Assembly (NCBI GenBank): GCA_016793865.1
Contig: JAEULJ010000007.1
Span: 186,001 to 250,000 of the forward strand
Length of the DNA: 64,000 nt
Direction of reading: 5' to 3'
Origin: Altererythrobacter sp.
GTDB taxonomy: Bacteria; Pseudomonadota; Alphaproteobacteria; Sphingomonadales; Sphingomonadaceae
A program made the translations under genes and the position numbers. This document shows, one piece after another, positions 1 through 10,593 of this stretch. The notes under the pieces were generated by a model that did not search any database, had not been told where the DNA came from, and worked only from the letters and a program-made list of their open reading frames with translations. The number at the start of each line of letters is the position of its first letter. Within the stretch, counting starts at the first letter, position 1.

Positions 1-554
1 CCGGATATGCGCGAAGCGTGGCCAGTCTCCTGGCGCGTCAAGGCAAGGGGGGAGAGGCGCTCGCAGTGCTCGAGCCCTTCGACCTCGCGGGTGACGAGCG
101 GGTGAATCTGATGCTTGCCCGTGCCGAGCTCATGGGCGAGGGCGGCAAGGCCGACGAAGGCTGGGCACTGCTCGAGGAAGCCGCAGGCGAGCGCCCGGGC
201 GACGCTGGAGTGCTCAACGCGCAGTGCTGGTTCATGGGCAACTGGTCCTACCGCCTCGATAGCGCCGACGAGCTTTGCGACCGTGCCGTGAAGGCCGGTT
301 CCTACAATGCGGGTGTCCTCGATAGCCGGGCGCTCGTGCACTATCGTCGGGGCCAACGGCAGGAGGCGATGAGCGATCTGCAGGCCGCGCTCGCCGACAA
401 TCCAGGCCAGAGCACCAGCCTCTATCTGCGCGGGCTCATCGCGATCGAGGATGGGAAGCAGGTCGAGGGCGAGCGCGACATCGCGGCAGCCACGCGGCTC
501 TACGGCGGCATCGCGGCTTATTTCGCGCGGTTCGGGCTCAAGAGCGGGAAATAG
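1..554 (+). CDS. TPR-repeat protein, C-terminal part (5' truncated by window edge)
   Basis: The frame is open to the left edge, so the true start lies outside; the GTG at 18 is only an internal codon. The visible 184 or so residues are Ala/Leu/Gly-rich helix pairs typical of tetratricopeptide repeats: recurring units such as AWALLEEAA-like and a final block with an LYLRGLIAIEDG segment, spaced about 34 residues. No enzyme motif or membrane segment is visible. TPR proteins are scaffolds for protein contacts; the exact role cannot be told from this fragment. The stop is TAG at 552-554, and radC converges from the other strand 43 bases later. Confidence 0.6.
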   Translation, partial: GYARSVASLLARQGKGGEALAVLEPFDLAGDERVNLMLARAELMGEGGKADEGWALLEEAAGERPGDAGVLNAQCWFMGNWSYRLDSADELCDRAVKAGSYNAGVLDSRALVHYRRGQRQEAMSDLQAALADNPGQSTSLYLRGLIAIEDGKQVEGERDIAAATRLYGGIAAYFARFGLKSGK

Positions 555-597
555 CGCGCCGGCTTTGCGTCGGGAGGGAAGCGGATAGCCCCCGCAC

Positions 598-1296
598 TCA
601 GATCAGCCCCTTGGCCCGCAGGCTCACGTGACCGGTGCCGCCGATAATGACGTGATCGTGAACCACGATGCCGAGATGCCGCCCGGCTTCGGCGATGCGA
701 TGGGTGATGGCGATATCGGCGCGGCTGGGCTCTGGGCTGCCGCTGGGGTGGTTGTGGACTAGGATCAAAGCGGTCGCGCCAATGTCGAGCCCCTTGCGGA
801 TCACCTCGCGCGGGTGGATCGCGGCCTCGTCGATCGTGCCCTCCGCTGCGGCGTGGTCGAGGATGAGCTGGTTGCGCGCGTTGAGGTAGAGCACCCGGAC
901 CCGCTCGTGCGTGAGGCTGGCCATGTCGATGGCGAGATAGTCGAGCAGCGCCTGCCAGCTTGCCAGCACCGGCTGGTCGGCGACCTTGCCCCGCGCCATC
1001 CGTCGGGCGGCGAGGCCCACGCTTCTTAGCGCCGCGGCACCGGCCAGGCCCACGCCTTTAACCTCCTGCAAGGCGTGGGGGTCGGCATCGAGCACGGCGG
1101 CGAAGGAACCGAAACGGGCGATCAGCGCCTTCGCGGCGGGCTTGGTGTCCCCCTGTCGCACTCCGGCGAACAGCAGGAATTCGAGCAGTTCGTAATCGGC
1201 CAGCGCATCCGCGCCGCCGCCCAGCAGACGCTCGCGCAGCCGCGCTCGGTGTCCGGTGCCGGCGTGGCCTGCGGCCTTGTCGTCACCCTTCGGCAA
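598..1296 (-). CDS. radC: RadC family JAB/MPN-domain protein
   Basis: A 232-residue protein of normal RadC length. An N-terminal helix-hairpin-helix-like region contains VKGVGLAGAAAL near residues 79-90. The C-terminal JAB/MPN domain carries the full JAMM metal site: Glu in the AEGTIDE segment (about 152-157), then HNHPSG with H181 and H183 and D194. The family is annotated as DNA repair RadC, but its real substrate is unknown and in some bacteria it is a competence or mobile-element gene. The start is TTG at 1296, preceded by a GGAGG about 9 bases upstream; the nearby ATG at 1300 is in another frame. It is divergent from the ydbH operon. Confidence 0.9.
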   Translation of the reverse strand: MPKGDDKAAGHAGTGHRARLRERLLGGGADALADYELLEFLLFAGVRQGDTKPAAKALIARFGSFAAVLDADPHALQEVKGVGLAGAAALRSVGLAARRMARGKVADQPVLASWQALLDYLAIDMASLTHERVRVLYLNARNQLILDHAAAEGTIDEAAIHPREVIRKGLDIGATALILVHNHPSGSPEPSRADIAITHRIAEAGRHLGIVVHDHVIIGGTGHVSLRAKGLI

Positions 1297-1367
1297 CCAT
1301 CATCCTCCGAGCGCGTTTCACGACACGCGCATTGCCTTCCGCGCGGACGGCGCGCAAGCGGGGACGA

Positions 1368-4300
1368 ATGACCGGGGTCGAACTCGACAGCGAAGGGACT
1401 GCCCCGCGAGCGCCCGGTGCCGCTTGGCGGCGCAAGCGGGCGTGGATGCCGACCGTGATGGCGGTCATCCTGGCCGTGGTGCTGGCGGCGGCATGGTTCT
1501 CGCGCGAGCGCATCGCGGGCAATGTCATCGACGGGCAGCTGCGGGCCTTGGGCATCCCGGCGACCTACGAGATCGCGCGCATCGGAACCCGCCGTCAGGA
1601 GATCCGCAATCTGGTGATCGGCAACCCGTTGCGGCCGGACTTTACCGCGGAGCGCGTGGCGGTTGACCTTGCTTATGGCCTGGGCACGCCGCGCATCGGC
1701 CGGGTGGAGTTGGTCCGCCCCCGGCTCCACGGACGGCTCAAGGGAGGGCGGCTGAGCTTCGGTGCGCTAGACGACGCGATCTACCGGGAAAGTGGCAGGG
1801 CCTCGGCATTGCCTGCCATCACTCTGGTGGTGCGCGACGGGCGCGGGCTGATCCGAACCGACGCCGGCCCCATAGGCGTCAAGCTGGAGGGGGCGGGGCT
1901 CCTGTCCGATGGTTTCGCGGGGAGGCTGGCGCTGGCCGCGCCGTCGCTTGCCGCCGATGGATGCCAGCTTCGCGATGCCAGCCTGTTCGGGCGGATCGCC
2001 ACGCGGGACGGCGCGCCCGATTTTGCCGGCCCGCTGCGCCTGGCCGCGATCGCCTGCCCGGCCCGGCAGTTCGCGGCGGGGCGCATGGATGCCCTCGTCG
2101 ATTTCTCGACCGACCCGTTGCTCTCTGTCGCCACGGGCCGCGCCTCGATCGCCTTGGGGCGGGCCCGCTTCGGCGATTATGCCGCCAGTGGCGCGGACCT
2201 GACGCTGCGCGGCAATTGGAAGGAAGGCCTTTTCGACAGCCGCCACACCGTGGCGCTACGCGGCGTGACCATGCCGCAGGCTAGCGCCGCGCTGGTGACG
2301 CTGGACGGCTCGCTCCGGGCCAGCGGCGGCTTCGCGAAGGTCGACCTGCGGAGCGACGTCGAAGGCAATGGATTGCGGCCCGGCCCGGCCTTCGACCGCG
2401 CGCTGGCCGCGGCGGAGCGTTCGGGCGAGGGCACATTGCTCGGGCCGCTGGCCCGGCGCTTCGCGACGTCGATCGCCCGGCAGGTGCGAGGCAGCGCGTT
2501 TTCCGCCGATGTCGCCGTGCGGCGCGCGGCCGGGGCAACCAGTGTGATGATCCCGCAGGCGGAGCTGCGCGGCGGAGCGGGCGCGCGGATCGTGTCGCTG
2601 TCGCGGTTCGAGGCGGGGATGGGCAGCGGCTCGGCAGCGCCGCGCATTACAGGAAATATCGCCACCGGCGGGCCGGACATGCCTGAAATCGCCGGTCGCA
2701 TGGAGCGCGCCGTGGACAGCACCACGGTGTTTCGCATGACGATGCGCCCCTATGCGGCCGGACCGGCTTCGCTGGCTGTTCCCGATCTTGCGGTGGCGCA
2801 GGCGCGAGACGGCTCGCTGCGTCTGACCGGAAGGCTCGAGGCCAGCGGCCCCTTACCCGGTGGCGAGGTGAGCCGGCTGAGCCTGCCCGTAACCGGGAGC
2901 GTCGCTGCCGGCGGCGGTCTCTCCCTGTGGCCGGATTGCGTGGCCGTCGCCTTCGACAGCTTCCGTATCGCCAACCTCGCGCTTGAAGGCCGCAGCGTGA
3001 CGCTGTGTCCGCCCCCAGCGCGCGCGATCGTTGAGAGCGGCGGCGGACGGCTGCGGATCGCGGCGGGTGCGTCCGCGCTCGATCTGGCCGGGATGCTGGG
3101 TGAAACGCCGGTCCGTATCGCGAGCGGGCCGGTTGGCTTCGCCTGGCCGGGGACGATGGCCGCGCGCGATATCGCCGTTACGTTGGGCCCTGACGCGACC
3201 GCCAGCCGTTTCGTGATCTCCGACCTTGAGGCCCGACTGGGCGAGGGACCGCTCAGGGGGCGGTTCGCGGGTGCCGATGTGCGGCTGGGCGCGGTGCCGC
3301 TGGACCTGCGCGAAGCCACCGGAGAATGGCGTTTTGCGGACAATGCGCTGGCGTTGGACGAAGGCGCCTTCCGGCTCGTGGACCGTGAGGCCGAGGCGCG
3401 ATTCGAGCCGCTAGTCGCGCGCGGAGCCTCGCTGCGCCTTGCGGACAATATCGTCACCGGCACGGCGGCGCTTCGCAATCCCGCGTCGGACCGCATCGTG
3501 GCCGATGTCGCGCTGCGCCACGATCTCGCCAGCGCCAGCGGCCGGGCCGATCTCACCGTCGCCGGGGTGCTGTTCGATCGCGCCTTGCAGCCCGAGGCAC
3601 TGGCGCGCCGGGCGCGTGGGCTGATTGCCAATGCGCGTGGTACCATCGCCGGCAAGGGCCGGGTCGACTGGAACCTCGATGGCGTGACCAGCACGGGCAG
3701 CTTCTCGACCGGCGGGCTCGATTTCGCTGCCGCCTTCGGCCCGGTGCGCGGCGCGCGGGGCACGGTGCGGTTCACCGATCTGATCGGCCTGACCACCGCG
3801 CCTGGCCAGACCTTGCGCGTCGATGCGGTCGATCCCGGCATCGAGGTGTTGGATGGACAGGTCGCATTCCAGCTGCGCGGTGGCACTCTGCTGGCGGTAG
3901 AAGGGGGCAGCTGGCCCTTCATGGGCGGGCAACTGATCCTCAGGCCGGTCGAGCTGAACTTCGGCATCGAGGAACAGCGCCGCTACGAGTTCGTGATCGT
4001 GGGTCTGGATGCGGCGGTCTTCGCGGCGCGCTTCGAATTGCCCAACATCGCCGCCACCGGTCTGTTCGACGGCACGGTGCCGATCGTCTTCGACGCCTCC
4101 GGCAACGGCCGGATCGAAGCAGGCCAGCTCCTGTCGCGGCCGCCGGGCGGCAATGTGAGCTATGTCGGCGACCTGACCTATGCGAAGCTTTCCCCGATGG
4201 CCGATTTCGCCTTCGACGCGCTGCGCAGCCTGGATTACGAGCGGATGACCGTGGCCATGAACGGCCCGCTGACGGGGGAGATTGTCACCAATGTCGGGTT

Positions 4301-4583
4301 CGACGGCGTGCGTCAGGGCGCGGGAGCCAGCAGCAATGTCATCACCCGCGCGCTTGCGCGGTTGCCGATCCAGTTCCGGATCAACGTCCGCGCGCCGTTC
4401 TATCAACTCATCTCGAGCTTCAAATCACTGCGCGATCCGGCCGCGGTGCGCGATCCACGCGATCTTGGCCTGCTGTCGGACGACGGCACGCGCCTGCTCG
4501 CGCCAGAGGTGCGTGGCGAGCCCGTGAAGCCCCAGACTCAACCATCGGTGCCGGCGCCCCGCAAGCCGCCCGTTCAGAACTAG
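1368..4583 (+). CDS. ydbH: YdbH-family AsmA-like intermembrane lipid-transport protein
   Basis: About 1071 residues with one N-terminal membrane anchor (MAVILAVVLAAAWF, about residues 25-40) followed by a very long, beta-rich periplasmic domain with a dicarboxylate-transport/DUF-type C-terminus ending near LARLPIQFRINVRAPFYQL. In Escherichia coli YdbH acts with TamB and YhdP as one of three partly redundant AsmA-like bridges carrying phospholipid to the outer membrane; function here is inferred from family and from the two genes that follow, which match YnbE and YdbL. ATG at 1368 has GGGGA upstream; a TTG at 1332 would add 12 residues and looks less likely. The frame is closed 18 bases before ynbE, so the three genes form one operon. 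Confidence 0.85.
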   Translation: MTGVELDSEGTAPRAPGAAWRRKRAWMPTVMAVILAVVLAAAWFSRERIAGNVIDGQLRALGIPATYEIARIGTRRQEIRNLVIGNPLRPDFTAERVAVDLAYGLGTPRIGRVELVRPRLHGRLKGGRLSFGALDDAIYRESGRASALPAITLVVRDGRGLIRTDAGPIGVKLEGAGLLSDGFAGRLALAAPSLAADGCQLRDASLFGRIATRDGAPDFAGPLRLAAIACPARQFAAGRMDALVDFSTDPLLSVATGRASIALGRARFGDYAASGADLTLRGNWKEGLFDSRHTVALRGVTMPQASAALVTLDGSLRASGGFAKVDLRSDVEGNGLRPGPAFDRALAAAERSGEGTLLGPLARRFATSIARQVRGSAFSADVAVRRAAGATSVMIPQAELRGGAGARIVSLSRFEAGMGSGSAAPRITGNIATGGPDMPEIAGRMERAVDSTTVFRMTMRPYAAGPASLAVPDLAVAQARDGSLRLTGRLEASGPLPGGEVSRLSLPVTGSVAAGGGLSLWPDCVAVAFDSFRIANLALEGRSVTLCPPPARAIVESGGGRLRIAAGASALDLAGMLGETPVRIASGPVGFAWPGTMAARDIAVTLGPDATASRFVISDLEARLGEGPLRGRFAGADVRLGAVPLDLREATGEWRFADNALALDEGAFRLVDREAEARFEPLVARGASLRLADNIVTGTAALRNPASDRIVADVALRHDLASASGRADLTVAGVLFDRALQPEALARRARGLIANARGTIAGKGRVDWNLDGVTSTGSFSTGGLDFAAAFGPVRGARGTVRFTDLIGLTTAPGQTLRVDAVDPGIEVLDGQVAFQLRGGTLLAVEGGSWPFMGGQLILRPVELNFGIEEQRRYEFVIVGLDAAVFAARFELPNIAATGLFDGTVPIVFDASGNGRIEAGQLLSRPPGGNVSYVGDLTYAKLSPMADFAFDALRSLDYERMTVAMNGPLTGEIVTNVGFDGVRQGAGASSNVITRALARLPIQFRINVRAPFYQLISSFKSLRDPAAVRDPRDLGLLSDDGTRLLAPEVRGEPVKPQTQPSVPAPRKPPVQN

Positions 4584-4601
4584 GAAAGCGAGGAACTGCC
4601 A

Positions 4602-4805
4602 ATGCCCTGTCGCAATGGAAGGCGCAGCTTCATCCCGTCATCCCTGGCCAGCGCCACGGCGCTGCTGGCGGGTGGCTGTGTCACGGTGAAGGCGCCGGAG
4701 AAGCCGATCGTGATCGAACTCAATGTGAATATCCGCCAGGAAGTGATCTACCGCCTCGCCGCGGATGCGAAGAACACCGTCGAAAACAACCAGGACATCT
4801 TCTGA
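4602..4805 (+). CDS. ynbE: YnbE-family outer-membrane lipoprotein
   Basis: A 67-residue precursor with a hydrophobic signal ending in the lipobox LAGGC, followed by the short conserved sequence of YnbE proteins (KPIVIELNVNIRQEVIYRL and a QDIF end). In E. coli YnbE is an outer-membrane lipoprotein that pairs with the C-terminal end of YdbH to complete an intermembrane bridge. The gene lies between ydbH and ydbL exactly as in the enteric operon. Size and the IELNVNI core make the assignment firm even though the protein is tiny. Confidence 0.85.
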   Translation: MPCRNGRRSFIPSSLASATALLAGGCVTVKAPEKPIVIELNVNIRQEVIYRLAADAKNTVENNQDIF

Positions 4806-4815
4806 GGACGTGACC

Positions 4816-5205
4816 ATGACCATGACCTTTCGCCCTGTTCGCCTCGCCGCCGCTCTGGCGCTGGCCGCGGTTGTCGCCGCCACTCCTGTCCTGGCGCAGC
4901 GCGATCCCGCCTATGCCGCCGCGCGCGCCTCGGGCAAGGTGGGGGAGCAGGTGGACGGCTACCTCGGCATTGTGAGCGGCGGCGATGCCGCGCTCCAGGC
5001 AGTCGTCAGCGACATCAACATCAAGCGCCGTGCGCTCTATGCCGAGAAGGCGAAGGCTGCTCGGGCGACGCTGGACGAGTATGCGCTGACCGCCGGATGC
5101 CAGGCGATCCTCGCCACCGTTCCGGGCGAGAAATACCAGGCACCCGACGGGAGCTGGCAGACCCGTGGCAACGGCGCGCCGCAGAGGGATGCGCGCTGTC
5201 CGTAG
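4816..5205 (+). CDS. ydbL: YdbL-family periplasmic protein (DUF1318)
   Basis: About 129 residues with a clear cleavable signal peptide (hydrophobic stretch LAAALALAAVVAAT, AxA site at VLAQ) and the DUF1318 sequence seen in YdbL (RDPAYAAARASGKVGEQVDGYLGIV). In E. coli YdbL is a periplasmic helper that modulates assembly of the YdbH-YnbE bridge. I place the start at ATG 4816, 10 bases after the ynbE stop; ATG 4822 is an alternative, and the frame upstream of 4816 runs back into ynbE and is not signal-like. Third gene of the ydbH operon. Confidence 0.8.
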   Translation: MTMTFRPVRLAAALALAAVVAATPVLAQRDPAYAAARASGKVGEQVDGYLGIVSGGDAALQAVVSDINIKRRALYAEKAKAARATLDEYALTAGCQAILATVPGEKYQAPDGSWQTRGNGAPQRDARCP

Positions 5206-5235
5206 GGTTGGGGATCGGCGCAGAACCCCGGCCGG

Positions 5236-5264
5236 TTGACTTGCCGGTGACCCCCGCCTAAGGG
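5236..5264 (+). promoter_or_regulatory. Candidate promoter of the F0 ATP synthase operon
   Basis: A good -35 (TTGACT at 5236-5241) is followed after 17 bases by TAAGGG at 5259-5264, a poor -10. It lies 60 bases before atpI in the gap after ydbL. Only the -35 is convincing. Confidence 0.3.
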
Positions 5265-5323
5265 GGCGGCGCCCTCGGCGGGCGCCTCCAGCGTGTGCCG
5301 CTTTCCCCACAAAGGAGATCGGC

Positions 5324-5644
5324 ATGAGCGACGAGAAACCCGCACGGGAACCCATCGGCGAAGATGCGCGAATCGACGCGCTCGAAGGGCGGCTCAAGGC
5401 CGCGCGCGAGCGGGAAGAGCAGCGCAACAGCCCCACCATCCGAGGTGCCGACGCGAGTTATCGCAGTGGCAACCGGGTTTTGGCGGATCTGCTTGGCGGG
5501 GTTCTCGGCGGTCTGTTGCTCGGCTGGCTGTTCGACTGGCTGGCGAGTACCGCGCCCTGGGGTCTGCTGGTCGGCCTGGCCCTCGGGATTGTGGTCGCCT
5601 TCAGAAACATCATCCGGTCCGCTAATCGGCCACCGGACCGGTAG
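5324..5644 (+). CDS. atpI: AtpI/AtpZ-type ATP synthase assembly protein
   Basis: A 106-residue protein: charged N-terminal half with a short coiled-coil-like segment (residues 15-40), then two closely spaced membrane helices (about 55-72 and 78-96) separated by a tight turn, ending in a basic tail. This is the AtpI plan: a small membrane protein encoded first in F0 operons that assists c-ring assembly or Mg transport. An AAGGAG motif sits 9 bases before the ATG. atpB follows after 66 bases. Confidence 0.85.
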   Translation: MSDEKPAREPIGEDARIDALEGRLKAAREREEQRNSPTIRGADASYRSGNRVLADLLGGVLGGLLLGWLFDWLASTAPWGLLVGLALGIVVAFRNIIRSANRPPDR

Positions 5645-5710
5645 CTCGCTCCTTGCGCGCTCGGCCTGTCGCCGTGGCGCGCGACTTTTGGATCAGGGAT
5701 TTCTCCGAAC

Positions 5711-6496
5711 GTGGCCACCGAAGCCAAGGTCAACCCGATGTACCAGTTCACGATCGAGCCGCTTGCCGGCACGAACGGGTGGGAAATCGCGGGCTACAAC
5801 ATCGCTTTCACCAATTCCGCGCTGTGGATGCTCATCACCACGGTGGTGCTGACGCTGTTCGTGGCCGGCGGCCTTCGGCGCCAGCTGGTTCCGGGGCGCT
5901 GGCAGATGATGGTGGAGACCTTCACCGGCTTCATCGACGGAATGCTGGAAGCCAACGTCGGCAAGGCGGGGCGGGCATATGTGCCCTATGTCTTCAGCCT
6001 GTTCATGTTCATCCTGTTCGCCAACCTGCTCGGCCTCCTGCCGCTGGGGCTGGTCGGCGTTCACCCCTTCACCTTCACCAGTCATTTTACCGTGACCGGT
6101 GTGCTGGCGGTGCTGAGTTTCTCGATCGTGCTGATCGTGGGTTTCCGCCGTCACGGCCTGCATTTCTTCAGCCTGTTCGTGCCGCAGGGAACGCCGATCT
6201 GGCTTATCTGGCTCATTCCCGTGATCGAGCTGATCTCGTTCATGATCCGGCCTTTCAGCCTTGCGCTGCGGTTGTTCGTGGCGATGATGGCCGGGCACGT
6301 GCTGCTGGAAGTCCTGTCGAGCTTCGTTATCGACAGTGGCAATTCTGGCCTGCTGTGGGGCGGCATCGTCGGCTTGCCGAGCTTCCTGTTGATGATCGGC
6401 ATCGGCGCGCTTGAGCTGCTGGTTTCCGGAATTCAGGCCTATGTCTTCGCGTTGTTGACCTCATTATACATCAACGATGCTGAGAACCTTCACTAA
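5711..6496 (+). CDS. atpB: ATP synthase F0 subunit a
   Basis: A 261-residue polytopic membrane protein, normal size for subunit a, with the essential Arg in the ALRLFVAMMAGH segment of the penultimate helix region, and a final helix with GALELLVSGIQAYVFALLTSLYI. It forms the proton half-channels against the c-ring. The GTG at 5711 gives an N-terminus that fits alphaproteobacterial subunit a; ATG 5738 is an alternative. Part of the atpI-B-E-b'-b operon; F1 genes are absent, as usual for alphaproteobacteria, where F0 and F1 are separate. Confidence 0.95.
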   Translation: MATEAKVNPMYQFTIEPLAGTNGWEIAGYNIAFTNSALWMLITTVVLTLFVAGGLRRQLVPGRWQMMVETFTGFIDGMLEANVGKAGRAYVPYVFSLFMFILFANLLGLLPLGLVGVHPFTFTSHFTVTGVLAVLSFSIVLIVGFRRHGLHFFSLFVPQGTPIWLIWLIPVIELISFMIRPFSLALRLFVAMMAGHVLLEVLSSFVIDSGNSGLLWGGIVGLPSFLLMIGIGALELLVSGIQAYVFALLTSLYINDAENLH

Positions 6497-6534
6497 CTTC
6501 GTCTCACAATCATCGGATTTCAAAGGAGTTTATC

Positions 6535-6762
6535 ATGGACGTTGAAGCCGCAAAGCTGATCGGTGCCGGTCTTGCCGCCATCGGTGCCGGTATGGCCGCC
6601 ATCGGTGTGGGTAACGTGTTCGGTTCGTTCCTCGAGAGCGCGCTGCGCAATCCTGGCGCGGCCGATGGCCAGCAGGGCCGCCTCTTCATCGGCTTCGCCG
6701 CCGCGGAGCTTCTCGGCCTGCTGGCGTTCGTGGTTTCGATGATCCTGATCTTCGTGGCCTGA
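6535..6762 (+). CDS. atpE: ATP synthase F0 subunit c
   Basis: A 75-residue hairpin of two membrane helices. The first has the glycine-rich helix (GAGLAAIGAGMAAIGVG), the loop has the conserved ALRNPGA, and the second helix (FIGFAAAELLGLLAFVVSMI) carries the proton-binding Glu in AAAELLG. An AAGGAG lies 9 bases before the ATG at 6535. It forms the rotating c-ring. Confidence 0.97.
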   Translation: MDVEAAKLIGAGLAAIGAGMAAIGVGNVFGSFLESALRNPGAADGQQGRLFIGFAAAELLGLLAFVVSMILIFVA

Positions 6763-6823
6763 TGGCCGCCGGTTCGCCGGTTGCGGCTTCGGCCGCACCG
6801 GCGATCCGAACGATGAGCGCGCG

Positions 6824-7318
6824 ATGCCCCAGATAGCCCAGCTTGCCGAGACATACTCCAGCCAGATTTTCTGGCTGCTGATCTTCTTCGGCTTCACCTT
6901 TTTTGTCATCGGCCGGGGCATGGTCCCCAAGGTGATGGCGACTGTCGAGGCGCGCGACGCGCAGATCTCGTCCGATCTCGCTGCCGCTCAGGCCGCGCGC
7001 GACGAGGCCGACCGGCAGGAAGAGGCGTGGCGCCTGCGCGAGAACGCCAATCGGGCTGACGCCCAGGCGGTGCTCGCCAAGGCCAAGGCGGATGCTGCGG
7101 CTAAGACGGAGCAGCGTCTCGCCAAGGCGCAGGTCAAGATCGACGCGAGGCTGACGGAGGCCGAAACCCGCATCGCCGCGTCGCGCGAAACGGCGATGAG
7201 CGAGGTCGAGACGGTCGCCGCGGAAGCCGCGCAGGACATCGTCCAGCGGCTCGCCGGGGTAAAGGTGGCCAAGCCCGCCGCCGCCAAGGCCGTGAAGGAG
7301 TCGATGGTCAATGGCTGA
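6824..7318 (+). CDS. atpG: ATP synthase F0 subunit b' (second stator subunit)
   Basis: A 164-residue protein: one N-terminal membrane helix (FWLLIFFGFTFFVIGRGMVP) and a long charged coiled coil rich in Ala, Glu and Lys. Two different b-type genes in a row (this and the next) are characteristic of alphaproteobacteria and phototrophs, where b and b' form a heterodimeric stalk. The symbol follows the common alphaproteobacterial use (atpG or atpF2 for b'). It overlaps the next gene by 8 bases. Confidence 0.88.
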   Translation: MPQIAQLAETYSSQIFWLLIFFGFTFFVIGRGMVPKVMATVEARDAQISSDLAAAQAARDEADRQEEAWRLRENANRADAQAVLAKAKADAAAKTEQRLAKAQVKIDARLTEAETRIAASRETAMSEVETVAAEAAQDIVQRLAGVKVAKPAAAKAVKESMVNG

Positions 7319-7874
7319 TCCGTTACCCGAGGTCATAGCCACAAGCGTTGCGCAGACCGAGGTCGCGACGACGCAGGGCGAAGTTCACGCGGAGCCCAAC
7401 CTTTTCGGCCTTGCGCCGTTCCAGGTTGTTTCGCTGGCGATGGCAGTGCTGATCCTCATCCTGCTGTGGAAGGGTGTGCCGCGTCTGATCCTGGGCGGGC
7501 TGGACGGGAAGATCGCCGCGATCAAACAGCAGCTCGACGAAGCCAAGGCGCTTCGCGCCGAAGCCGAGGCGCTTCGCGCCGAGTACGCCGCCAAGATCGC
7601 CGGCGCCGAGAAGGACGCCGAGGCGATGCTCGCCAATGCGAAGACCGAAGCGGACGATATCCTCGCCAAGGCCGAGGCCGACGGCAAGGCGATGGTCGCG
7701 CGGCGCGAGCGCATGGCCACCGACAAGATCGCCGCTGCCGAGCGCGAGGCTCTCGAAGCGGTCCGCAACCAGGCGGTCGCCACCGCCACTGCCGCCAGCC
7801 GCAAGCTGATCGCCGAGAAGCATGGCCAGGATGCCGATCGCGCGCTGGCCGACAAGGTGATCGCGGGCCTCTGA
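7311..7874 (+). CDS. atpF: ATP synthase F0 subunit b
   Basis: A 187-residue stalk subunit: N-terminal extension of about 35 residues, one membrane helix (VVSLAMAVLILILLWKGVP), then a heptad-rich coiled coil with direct repetition of ALRAEAEALRAEYA. It starts inside the end of the b' gene (8-base overlap), indicating translational coupling. Last gene of the F0 operon; a strong hairpin follows 27 bases downstream. Confidence 0.92.
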   Translation: MADPLPEVIATSVAQTEVATTQGEVHAEPNLFGLAPFQVVSLAMAVLILILLWKGVPRLILGGLDGKIAAIKQQLDEAKALRAEAEALRAEYAAKIAGAEKDAEAMLANAKTEADDILAKAEADGKAMVARRERMATDKIAAAEREALEAVRNQAVATATAASRKLIAEKHGQDADRALADKVIAGL

Positions 7875-7901
7875 TCCCTCGCATCGTGAACGTGGTGAAG
7901 A

Positions 7902-7939
7902 GCCGCGGGCTTCCTCCTTCGAACGGGGAAGCCCGCGGC
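7902..7939 (+). terminator. Hairpin terminator of the F0 operon
   Basis: A perfect 13-base stem (GCCGCGGGCTTCC with its complement at 7927-7939) around a 12-base loop, 27 bases after the atpF stop, followed by CCTTTCC rather than a long T run. Confidence 0.6.
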
Positions 7940-8027
7940 CCTTTCCGCAAGTGCCCACCCTTGCCCACCGATGAAGATCGATGCGCAAGACCCGGGCCGA
8001 CACTGTGATCGGGCGGAGCGCGGGCGC

Positions 8028-8783
8028 CTAGAAGCTGTCCTTGGCGGCGCGCAGGCGGGCGAAGGTTTCGGCCGGAGTGTCGCCGCCCCAGCGATCGCGC
8101 AGATCGTCGCTATCGGCGCGCAGGAAGGGGTTGGTGATAAGTTCCAAGGCGAGGTCGGTCGGCACGGTTGCCTCGCCCCGCTCGCGCTTTCTATCCACGT
8201 CCCTGGCATAGGCGCGCAGCAACGCATTGTCGGGATCGGCGTGGAGCGCGAACTTCGCGTTGGCCTGAGTGTATTCGTGGGCGCAGTAGAGCACGGTCTC
8301 GGGCGGGAGCGCCTTGATGCGGCTGAGGCTGTCCCAGAACTGCCGGGGCTCACCCTCGAACATCCGCCCGCAACCGAGCGCGAAGACGCTGTCGCCGACG
8401 AAGGCGATCCCCGCTTCTGGCAGGTGGTAGGCGATGTGGCCGTTGGTGTGGCCCGAGACATCGATCACCCGCGCCTCCCATTCGCCCAGCGTCACGATGT
8501 CTCCATTGCCGACCACGCGGTCGATGGGGGAGATGCGCTCGACCTCCTGCGGGGCGGAGACTGTCGCCCCTATCGCCGCGACGATGGCCGCGTTTCCGCC
8601 CGCGTGGTCCGGGTGCCAGTGGGTGTTCCAGATCTGCGTGATCCGCCAGCCCCTGGCCTCGGCCTGGCGAAGGTATTCGCCGCCGTCTGGGGTGTCGATC
8701 GCCGCCGTCTCGCCGCTGGCGGGATCGTGGAGCAGGAAGCCGTAATTGTCGGCGAGGCAGGGGAACTGGTGGATTTCGAGCAT
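8028..8783 (-). CDS. gloB: Hydroxyacylglutathione hydrolase (glyoxalase II)
   Basis: A 251-residue metallo-beta-lactamase-fold enzyme that hydrolyses S-lactoylglutathione to lactate and glutathione, second step of methylglyoxal detoxification in the cytoplasm. The signature THWHPDH is at residues 54-60, with further metal ligands in GHTNGH and in the DSVFALGCGR segment. The C-terminal part has the HEYTQANAKFAL block diagnostic of GloB. I chose ATG 8783 (MLEIHQFP), the usual N-terminus; the frame is open further upstream but that part overlaps the rpsA terminator. Confidence 0.92.
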   Translation of the reverse strand: MLEIHQFPCLADNYGFLLHDPASGETAAIDTPDGGEYLRQAEARGWRITQIWNTHWHPDHAGGNAAIVAAIGATVSAPQEVERISPIDRVVGNGDIVTLGEWEARVIDVSGHTNGHIAYHLPEAGIAFVGDSVFALGCGRMFEGEPRQFWDSLSRIKALPPETVLYCAHEYTQANAKFALHADPDNALLRAYARDVDRKRERGEATVPTDLALELITNPFLRADSDDLRDRWGGDTPAETFARLRAAKDSF

Positions 8784-8818
8784 GGCCGCCGTTCTAGCGC
8801 GTCCGGCCCGGTATAGGA

Positions 8819-8854
8819 AAGGCCCGCCTTCCCGGTGAGGGGAGGGCGGGCCTT
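8819..8854 (-). terminator. Rho-independent terminator of rpsA
   Basis: A stem of about 15 bases (AAGGCCCGCC-TTCCC at 8819-8833 with 8840-8854, one wobble) and a 6-base loop, 30 bases past the rpsA stop on the minus strand, followed there by TTTCC. Confidence 0.7.
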
Positions 8855-8883
8855 CCATTTTCAGCCGAAGCCGAAGGGCGGTG

Positions 8884-10593
<1,710 letters not shown>

